Shown: positions 55,715-64,000 of the stretch, one piece after another
How the letters are laid out: each line of letters opens with the position of its first letter
Position numbering within the stretch: the stretch's first letter is position 1
Position numbers and translations under genes: made by a program
Notes under the pieces: generated by a model
What the model was told of the DNA's origin: nothing
Databases searched by the model: none
Seen by the model: only the letters and a program-made list of their open reading frames with translations
NCBI RefSeq assembly: GCF_904849725.1
Contig: NC_058520.1
Span: 537,344,083 to 537,408,082 of the forward strand
Source of the DNA: Hordeum vulgare subsp. vulgare
Taxonomy: Eukaryota; Streptophyta; Magnoliopsida; Poales; Poaceae
Direction: 5' to 3'
Length of the DNA: 64,000 nt

Positions 55715-58700
55715 TTGACCCGGATCTTTATATGGCGGGTCAAGATTTTTCCTCAGTCCATGGACAAATTACCTGGCGAGTCAAATGAACTTATTTCACC
55801 TCTTATGATAGATGTTCAAGCGTGTAAATTCACCCGTACTTTACTCCTTTGTAGCATGGGCACCGTCTTCAAAAGTGACCGGCTCCCTACCAAAGTCAAC
55901 GATACCATACTAGCAGATTATGTGAAAATGGGCAATTTGGACCCTCAGGATGTTATCGGTTGGCGTACCGGGTTCAGAGAGGATCTCCCCAACCCCAAAG
56001 AAGGGGAGATAGTCGTTTTTGTCGAACACCTTGAGCGAGGTTTTAAGCCGCCCGGATCGAAGTTCCTTAGGGATGCCATGGCTTTCATGAACGTCCGCCT
56101 CTAGGATCTGGGGCCTAATTCGATAAGTAACCTATGCCAATTCCAAGTGTTCTGTGAGGCTTACCTGCGGATGGAACCCTCAGTTCCCTTATTCTGGTAC
56201 TTTTCCACTTAAATCGCCAAACGGAATTTCACAATGGCCCCAGCCTGGAACTTGGCGGTGTAAATGTTCAGCGCCGCAGGGATAGCCCGTTTCCCTCACT
56301 CGCCATGCCAAGCCATCCCAAAGGCTGGGGAGAGTCTTGGTTCTATTGTCAAGAGACCTCGCCTGCGGGCGAAAACAAGCTTCTGGGCTATAGGGAAGAT
56401 CGCCTTCCAACGAATTTCAAGCTTCCGGACAAGCTCACCGAAGAGGAGGAATCAGATTTTATCCCAGTATTGTCCAAGTTAAGATCTTTGACAAACAACG
56501 GCCTTACTGGGGTCGACTTGATCCGCTGCTGGGTCGAATGGCGCATCCTCCCTTTGAGTCACAGGGACGGGTTAATGTGCGCATTTGATGGCACCTTAGA
56601 TCATCCTCAATGTTATTTCCACATGGCTTTAACGGAAAACGATATTGTCACCATCATCAAGAAGCTGACCGGTGAGCCTGCGGGAAAATGCAGCCAAATC
56701 GGCCTCAAACCCTTCTGCAAAATTAATCCAACGCCCAAGGTAAGCAACTTTAACCCGCCCTTTATCTTTACTTCTTATGTTTCATTCGAATTGTGGCCTT
56801 TTATAACATATGCCATTCCAGAAAGGTGATAAATTTTGGTCCAAGAAACCCAAAAAGCCAGCCATGAAGCAAGCTAAGCCGCTCCCAAAGAAGAAAACCA
56901 AGGGCAAGGGCGAAGCTGCTGTGGCCGAGCCATCCGAAGCCGATGAATCTCAAGTCGGCGACGCACCTTCAGAGGTAAAAACCTATCCTCCTTTCACTCG
57001 CCATCCGCTACTGTTAACTTTGTATTTATGTCTCTGCCTCTCTTGAATAGAATGAAGACAACGAAAGCCAGGAGGATTCTGTAGAGGTAATTTCTGTTTC
57101 CTCCGATTCATCTCCTTCTCCACCTAAGCCGGCCAGGCGAATTTGTGGGAAAGTTCCCTTCTCACATCCAAATGCTTGTTTGGACCCAAATTTTCTTCTG
57201 AAGAAAGCACAACATACTTCAAATCGGAAGACCCGAAGTCATTCCAGTGATCTGGTGTCCGGCTTACCAGCAAAGAACAAGAGGAAACAAAATGAGGTAC
57301 CCATGAACAACACTTCTTCATGTTTCTTTGGGTCGCATCTGTAACCCGCCTATATCTTTGACGTATAATTCTTGCAAAATTCTCCTCCTACATCTGGCGA
57401 CTCAGTAATGTCGACACTTCCGCCAATGATTCGTGTCCCTGGGTAAGTCCTTTGATAATTTTACTTTGAATCTGAGGGTGATAATTTTTCAGTCCTTTAA
57501 CGCGCCTCTCCCCTCTTTCAGGGCACAGACGAAGAAGAGGAAGACCAGCGGGTCAATTCCTATCATTATCTCAGAGCCCATCAAAGAGTCAGCGCCGATC
57601 CAAGATAACCCAGATCAAGACGAGCCTGAGGATCAAATGGATCTTCCTAGTTCGCCCAAGGAAACAATGGATGCCCCCAAGCCGCCAAGTCCATTGACAA
57701 CAACAGAAGACCCGGACGCTGTAATTATCACTGGTACCAGCTTCTCTAAACTGGCCACAACGGTTTTGTCAAAGCATGTGCCATCATCCTCTCAAACCAT
57801 TCCTGAGTCTGGACTCTCCAAGGCTAAGCTTTCTGAATATGAACATCTGGAATTCAAATAACTTTTCTCTGGTTTTGCAAGTCGCCTGGAGGCGAGTTAT
57901 GAGATGGAGAAAAGCTTGCTTCGGATGCTAAAAAATAAACACGAGGTAAGCTTTGTTATATATTATATTATCCCCATTAACCCCCAAGTGCCGGGTCATC
58001 AGTAAAAAGATGAACCGGGACTTGATTATTTAGAAAAACTCTCGACCAGTAACCCCCAAGGGCCGGTTCATCAGTAAAAAGATGAGCCGGGTCTTGATCA
58101 CTTAGAAAAACTTTCGACCAATAACCCCCAAGGGCCGGGTCATCTGTAAAAAGATGAGCCGGGTCTTGATCACTTTGAAAAAACTGTCGACCAGTAACCC
58201 CCAAGGGCCGGGTCATCAGTAAAAAGATGAGCCGGGTCTTGATGCTGTATAATTTTGTTTGAAAAATTATACATTAGCCCCCAAGTGTGAGGGATATTGC
58301 TTGCAATAGTTCTGAGACTTGCCCCTTATCATGTACTTCAATAGGAAACTCTTATTCAAACTGAATCAGCACTTGGCAACTTGAACAAAAACTTATCTGA
58401 TCAACAAGATGCCCGAACCAAGTCGGAGGAGAAGTATCAACTGGTCTTAGCTGAGATGTAAAAACTAAAAGCTGATTTAAAAAGGGCTCAAGCTGACCAG
58501 GATGCTGCAACAAAACGAGCAGAGAAAGCTGAAGCCAAGCTGGCTACTGTGCAACAAGAGTTATATGGCTTGAAACGTCATATCTCAAACATGGCGCAAG
58601 CCGTCTTTGGTAAAATACTCAAAACTTTGATCTTTGTTAAACCAATAAATCTTATCTTGAGTCGCTGATTATCATTACCCCTTGCACAGGTCCGAGAGCC

Positions 58701-59320
58701 GCCAACCTTCAGGATGATTACGTGCTGATGCTGAAGGCGATTTACACGCTAACAGAGCAGCTGTATACCGGCAGTGTACTAACTGTGAAAGTAGTGATGG
58801 GCTCCAAGGAGCCTATAACCTCCATAAAAAAATGCTTGGCTGCCTATCCACGCTTCCTCCCCAGATTGGCGAGTTGACTCAGTCAGCTGCCTGGAAGGGA
58901 GTGCTGACTACATTAAGTCGCTGCTTAGCGTATGCTCCAGAGATCAACCCGGAAGAAGTAGCGGCGGGCTTTCCTCAACTCAAGGACGACGGGTCAGAAT
59001 TCGTCGAAGAGGACTATCAGCGTGTCGTCAAGGACTCCCGGCTGGCAGCGACTCAACTTGCTGCAAGTCTGGACTTATCAAAGTATCAGGCTGCTTATGA
59101 TAGCAAGAACAAGAAGGTCAACCCGCCAACCTTTGTGACGACCAGCTTAACTCCACGGCGACCCAAGAATCCTTTTGACTTGGATGCAGATCTTTCATCG
59201 ATCCTGACCGATGAAGATGACTTTGCAGCTCTGGCCAAGTGTAACTGGGTACTGGGCGACTTGCAAATTGAGGTCGGCCAAAGCTCGCAGCAAAACGATC
59301 CAAGGGCGCCAGCAGAATAA
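55715..59320 (+). pseudogene. Antisense gene of the Tat element ('putative gypsy-type transposon' domain, PF04195-like), multi-exon, broken
   Basis: 55715-56104 holds TKVNDTILADYVKMGNL...EIVVFVEHLERGFKPPGSKFLRDAM. It continues past TAG 56102-56104 (DLGPNSISN.CQFQVFCEAYL). A frameshift near 56206 leads to SHPKGWGESWFYCQ and LTEEEESDFIPVLSKL...GLTGVDLIRCWVEWRILPLS. Introns with GT-AG at 56740-56821 and 56975-57050, and exon 57051-57296, bring a basic Lys-rich and Ser-rich region. A coiled coil is coded at 58345-58609 (stop TAA 58459-58461) and spliced to 58690. The last ORF, 58832-59320, ends at a TAA. Such antisense ORFs are known in Tat elements; function unknown. Confidence 0.7.
57978..58241. 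repeat. 72-bp tandem repeat, about 3.7 copies
   Basis: Units start at 57978, 58050, 58122 and 58195 with TAACCCCCAAG(G/T)GCCGG. Each holds CCGGGTCATC, then an 8-base spacer, then GATGAGCCGG, a near-perfect inverted repeat. Lies in an intron-like stretch of the antisense gene. Confidence 0.93.
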
Positions 59321-59635
59321 ACTTCATTGATTTGGCCCTAAGAGCCATGTAATAGGTCTCCTTTAGGAATCCATACTGCTTTTGTGATACTTTTGAAAAG
59401 AATCCTTATGTCGCCCTTAAGGCGATTTGAAATACTGGATCCGCCGTTTGAAAATTCTTTATAATGCTTAATCCGCCATGGATGAAGTGATTTTGATCAT
59501 CAACCTATTCTAAGCTTGAAAAACATATGTGAAATCAAATAAATAATAAATGATAACAAATATTTTCAAGATGAATCAGAAAAAAGGTTTGGAAAACCTT
59601 GTGGCAGTGCCAGGAAGGAAAATAAAAAATAGCAA
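59321..59635 (+). other. 3' flank of the antisense gene
   Basis: AT-rich, no ORF. AATAAA near 59545 could serve as a poly(A) signal. Confidence 0.4.
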
Positions 59636-60514
59636 TTTCGTCGGCTCATAAGGTCGCGACAGGATGGGGCGAGTCAAAAAACTCAAGCGCCACCCTTGAT
59701 GATGGTTTCGTCGGCTCATAAGGTCGCGACAGGATGGGGCGAGTCAAAAAGCTCAAGCGCGCACCCTAGATGATGGTTTCGTCGGATCATAAGGTCGCGA
59801 CAGGATGGGGCGAGTCAGAAAGCTCAAGCGCGCACCCTAAATGATGGTTTCGTCGGCTCATAAGGTCGCGACAGGGTGGGGCGAGTCAGAAAGCTCAAGC
59901 ACGCACCCTAAATGATGGTTTCGTCGGCTCATAAGGTCGCGACAGGATGGGGCGAGTCGGAAAGCTCAAGCGCGCACCCTAAATGATGGTTTCGTCGGCT
60001 CATAAGGTCGCGACAGGATGGGGCGAGTCAGAAAGCTCAAGCGCGCACCCTAAATGATGGTTTCGTCGGCTCATAAGGTCGCGACAGGATGGGGCGAGTC
60101 AGAAAACTCAAGCGCGCACCCTAAATGATGGTTTCGTCGGCTCATAAGGTCGCGACAGGATGGGGCAAGTCAGAAAGCTCAAGCGCGCACCCTAAATGAT
60201 GGTTTAGTCGGCTCATAAGGTCGCGACAGGATGGGGCGAGTCAGAAAGCTCAAGCGCGCACCCTAAATGATGGTTTCGTCGGTTCATAAGGTCGCGACAG
60301 GATGGGGCGAGTCAGAAAGCTCAAGCGCGCACCCTAAATGATGGTTTCGTCGGCTCATAAGGTCGCGACAGGATAGGGCGAGTCAGAAAACTCAAGCGCG
60401 CACCCTAAATGATGGTTTCGTCGGCTCATAAGGTCGCGACAGGATGGGGCGAGTCAGAAAACTCAAGCGCACACCCTAAATGATTTCATCGGCTCATAAG
60501 GTCGCAACAGGATG
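59636..60514. repeat. 71-bp tandem repeat, 12 full units plus a partial one
   Basis: Units start TTTCGTCGGCTCATAAGGTC at 59636, 59706, 59777, 59848, 59919, 59990, 60061, 60132, 60203, 60274, 60345 and 60416; a truncated unit starts near 60484. The first unit is 70 bp. Units differ by only a few bases, so amplification is recent. Located between the convergent antisense gene and pol. Confidence 0.97.
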
Positions 60515-60616
60515 ACAAAATTGATCTCAATGAGGAAGCCCCCAAGTCGGGAAGCATTGTAATTTTATTACTTCATAATGAAACTGAAAAACTTACAAAA
60601 TGCAGAGCTTAAGAGC

Positions 60617-63600
60617 TCAAGTGTAATAAGGCCGCAAGTGGGCAATATTCCAGGGGCGAGTTGACTCAGCCTCCGTGGTTGGCCGGTTTGGCCGGAGATC
60701 CACTAGATAATAAGAGTCGTTGCGAAGATTTTTGCTGATGACGAATGGTCCTTCCCATGGTGGTGACAACTTATGCATGCCAACACGATCTTGTATCAAC
60801 CGAAGAACTAAGTCGCCTTCCTGAAAGGTCCGGCTCTTAACCCGACGGTTGTGATAACGCCGTAGATCCTGCTGATAGATGGCCGAACGGGCCGCAGCCA
60901 AGTCACGTGCCTCCTCTAAGGCGTCCAAGGAGTCTTGATGCGCCAGCTCATTGTCTTGCTCCACATATGCGGCGACTCTAGGCGAGTCATGCCTTATGTC
61001 AGTAGGAAGAACGGCTTCTGCTCCGTAGACCAAAAAGAAAGGGGTAAAACCCGTGGACCGGTTTGGGGTGGTCCGGATACTCCACGGTACTGAAGGCAAT
61101 TCTTCGACCCGACATCCTGGGGTTTTCTCCAGGGGAACCATGAGTCGGGGCTTAATTCCTCGTAAAACCTCTTGATTCGTCCGTTCCGCCTACCCATTAG
61201 ATTGTGGGTGAGCGACTGCAGAAACATCAAGCCGGATATGTTCTCGACGACAAAACTCCTGCATCGCCCCTTGGGACAGGTTAGTACCATTATCAGTAAT
61301 GATACTGTGTGGATATCCAAACCGGAAGATCAGCTTCTTCAAGAACTTGACCGCTGTCTTCGCATCGCAAGTTCCAATAGGTTCTGCCTCAACCCACTTG
61401 GTGAACTTATCAACCGCCACCAGCAGATGGGTTTTCTTGTTGGATGACATTTTAAAGGGGCCGACCATGTCTAACCCCGAGACCGCAAAAGGCCAAGTGA
61501 TGGGAATCATTCTTAGTTCTTGAGCCGGCACATGAGCCTGTCGTCCATAACGCTGGCATCCCTCGCACCGACGAACTATATCTTCTGCATCTGCATGAGC
61601 TGTCAACCAAAAGAAACCATGACAGAATGCTTTTGACACCAAAGAGCGTGACCCAACATGATGCCCACAGTCTCCGGAATGAATGTCATTTAAGATTATG
61701 CATCCTTCTTCGGAGGAAACGCATCGTTGAAAAACTCTAGAGGCGCTCCGCTTATATAACTCGCCATTGATGATCACCATGGATTTGCTCCGCCGAACGA
61801 TTTGACGGGCCAAAACTTCGTCTGTTGGTAACTCGCCTCGGGCGAGATAAGCCAGATAGGGAAGAACCCAATCCGGCGTGATGTGGAGAGCCTCCACGAG
61901 CCGAGACTCATGATCTGGTATTGCCAACTCCTCCTCCGATGGTAAACTCACGGATGGTTTATGCAAAATATCCAGAAAATCATTGGGAGGAACTGGCTTT
62001 CGCTAGGAACCAAGACGTGAAAGGGCGTCAGCCGCCTCGTTGAGGCGTCGATCAATGTGGTCAACCTGATAACCATGAAAATGACCCGCCACGTCAGACA
62101 CAGCTCTTCTGTAAGCCGCCATCATGGGGTCCCGAGAATCCCAGGTACCTGAAACTTGCTACGCCACCAAATCAGAGTCGCCAAAACATCTGACTCGCGT
62201 TAGATTCATCTCCTTGGCGAGTCGCAAACCGTGAAGCAAAGCTTCGTATTCTGCAGCATTGTTAGTGCATGGAAACATGAGTCGGATGACATAACAGAAT
62301 TTATCTCCTTGAGGGGATACCAATACCACACCAGCCCCCGAGCCTTCCAGCTGTCTAGATCCATCAAAATAAATAGTCCAGTATGTAAGATCAGGCCTGT
62401 CCTCCGGAGCCTGCAACTCCGTCCAGTCATTGACAAAATCAACTAAGGCGTGAGACTTGATGGCTGTGCGGGGGGTGTACCGCACGTGATGCGGTCCAAG
62501 TTCAATCGCCCACTTGGCAATCCGCCCTGTTGCCTCCCGATTCTGGATGATGTCCCCAAGGGGGGCACAGCTAACCACTGTGATAGGGTGTTCTTGGAAA
62601 TAATGTTTAAGTTTCCGACTCACCATAAACACCCCATACAGTAACTTCTACCAATGCGGGTACCGTTGCTTGGAAAGGGTTAGCACTTTGCTGATAAAAT
62701 ACACCGGGCGTTGCACTGGGTACTCCTTCCCTTCCTCCTTTCTTTCAATGACCACTGCCACACTTACTGCTTTGGAATTTGCCGCAATATATAGAAGCAT
62801 GGGCTCTTTCTCAGTTGGGGCGGCCAGGACCGGCGGGCTAACAAATTACCATTTTAAGGCTTCGAGCGCCTCGTCCGCCTCATTTGTCCAAACAAACCAG
62901 TCAGATTTCTTTAGTAAGTGATAAAGAGGAATCGCCTTTTCACCCAGACGACTTACGAAGCGACTTAGAGCCGCAATGCGACCCGCCAGTCGTTGAACTT
63001 GATTAACGTTTACCGGCTTTCCAAGGGATGTAACTGCTTCAATTTTGTCCGGGTTAGCTTCAATGCCACGCTCAGACACCAGGAAGCCCAGCAATTTCCC
63101 TGCAGGAACACCAAAAACACACTTGGTGGGATTCAGCTTCATCTGATATACCCGCAGATTATCGAAAGTTTCCTTGAGATCCTCTAGTAGCGTCTCCCCC
63201 TGGCGGGTTTTGACCACAATATCATCGACATAGGCGTGGACGTTGCGACCGATTTGGCTGCGGAGGCAATTCTGGATGCAGCGTTGATAAGTCGCCCCCG
63301 CACTCTTGAGTCCAAAAGCCATGGACACATAGCAAAAAGCCCCAAAGGGGGTTATAAAAGCTGTTTTTTCTTGATCCTCCACGGCCATCTTGATCTGGTG
63401 ATACCCTGAGTAGGCGTCCAAAAAGCACAATCGCTTGCATCTTGCCACCAAGTCAATGATCTGGTCGATGCGGGGAAGAGCGAAAGGATCTTTCGGACAA
63501 GCTCTATTGAGGTCCGTGTAATCAATGCACATACGGAAAGTACCGTTCTTCTTGAGTACCAAAACCGGGTTAGCCAGCCATTTGGGGTGGAAAACTTCCA

Positions 63601-64000
63601 CGATGAATCCGGCGGCTAAGAGACGGGCGACCTATTCCCCGATCGCCTTGCGTCGCTCCTCGTTAAACCTGTGAAGATACTGCTGGATGGGTTTTGCCTT
63701 TGGGTCAACATTAAGATGGTGCTCAGCGAATTCTCTCGGCATACCAGGCATGTCAGAAGGTTTCCATGCGAAGATGTCCCGATTCTCACAGATGAATTCG
63801 ATGAGCGCGCTTTCCTATTTAGGATCCAGACCCGTCCCGATGGTGAACTGCTTGGATGAATCGTCGGGAACGAAATCGATTGTTTTAGTGTCATCCGTTG
63901 GTTTGAACTTGAGGGGCGACTCAGCATCTGTCGTTGGCTTCTTTAGGGGTGACATGTCTGCCGGGTCAACATTGGCCCGATGGTGTTTGAGCTCCTCCGC
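60617..64000 (-). pseudogene. Tat-lineage pol: RT, RNase H, integrase with seven nonsense codons
   Basis: A single minus-strand frame over 3.4 kb without frameshift. Stops: TAG 63815-63817, 63632-63634, 62648-62650, 62159-62161, 62003-62005 and 61190-61192; TAA 62846-62848. RT: CIDYTDLNRACPKDPF, FLDAYSGYHQIKM and YVDDIVVKT (near 63225). RNase H of the plant RVT_3 type: IYFDGSRQLEGSGAG, NNAAEYEALLHGL and CFGDSDLVA (62370-62165). Integrase: zinc finger H..H..CEGCQRYG (61640-61550), SGLDMVGPF, ITDNGTNL and Glu in AERTNQE just after the last TAG; C-terminal part 61141-60617. The N-terminal protease and gag lie past the window. Confidence 0.92.

Larger units (their letters stand above)
54173..64000 (-). 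mobile_element. Tat-lineage Ty3/gypsy element (Fatima/Laura-like), 3' part, continues past the window
   Basis: LTR 54173-54661, PPT, a plus-strand antisense gene (about 55715-59320), tandem repeats, then minus-strand pol (60617-64000). RT with TDLNRACPKDPFALPRID, RNase H with NNAAEYEALL and an integrase reading to the repeat array are the Tat type. Convergent genes separated by tandem repeats are a known feature of this lineage. The other LTR and TSD lie beyond the window; the family name is uncertain. Confidence 0.88.

Noticed and set aside
59636..60514. Direct repeats that could suggest a CRISPR-like array
   Set aside because: Units are contiguous 71-bp tandem copies with no variable spacers, in a plant retrotransposon.
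1..64000. Bacterial-style features (operons, ribosome-binding sites, attachment sites, replication origins)
   Set aside because: The window is plant nuclear DNA; such features do not apply and none was seen. No rRNA, tRNA or other structured RNA gene was found either.

Overview
This is nuclear DNA of a Triticeae grass (wheat, barley, rye or Aegilops group). The evidence is BARE-1/Angela/WIS-type Copia LTRs, Sabrina/WHAM-type Athila (Ty3/gypsy) elements, a Tat-lineage gypsy element with an antisense ORF, Stowaway MITEs ending CTCCCTCCG...CGGAGGGAG, and one spliced plant gene. More than 90% of the window is transposon-derived. Family names come from memory of the families; boundaries come from the sequence (TG...CA ends, PBS, PPT, target-site duplications).

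Layout. Positions 1-27357 are a four-element nest. The oldest layer is the 3' half of a plus-strand Athila-type element: integrase at 1-984, a small third ORF at 1322-1791, and the 3' LTR at 25843-27357. A BARE-1/Angela-like Copia element (2085-24426, TSD CACCG/CACCC) inserted into it. That Copia element was hit twice: by a 3.46-kb hAT transposon (6005-9464; 13-bp perfect TIRs, 8-bp TSD CACCAGGG) inside its protease region, and by a complete 10.16-kb minus-strand Sabrina-like element (13222-23382, TSD ACATC) inside its 3' LTR.

Positions 27358-38319 are an unclassified old repeat split by a complete BARE-1/Angela-like element (28608-37549, TSD GCAAG). Positions 38320-40700 hold an A-rich degenerate repeat and several MITEs. 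Positions 39886-44153 (+) carry the only apparently functional host gene: a five-exon, 303-residue neprosin-domain (DUF239) protein with canonical GT-AG introns, whose 2.8-kb first intron contains a Stowaway nested in a Stowaway. Downstream lie an antisense LINE RNase H fragment (44261-44725) and a plus-strand LINE ORF2 fragment (45006-47472) holding a solo LTR (45192-46268, TSD CATGG). A second Sabrina-like element (47473-54172, minus) truncates the LINE and is itself interrupted by a Tat-lineage element (54173 to beyond 64000, minus). That element has a plus-strand antisense gene, a 72-bp and a 71-bp tandem array, and a pol frame with seven nonsense codons but no frameshift.

How the parts work together. 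Each autonomous element keeps the full set of cis-signals: LTR promoter, primer-binding site, gag-pro-pol and polypurine tract. Every pol copy seen is broken by nonsense codons, many of them TAG where the family has Gln (CAG), as expected from C-to-T decay at methylated CHG sites. The observations I consider most worth a second look are: a long GC-rich hairpin present both in the Athila-type LTR and in the leader of the third ORF, with the pairing kept while the stem sequence changes; the neprosin-like gene lacking both expected catalytic glutamates; and the Tat tandem arrays and antisense gene.
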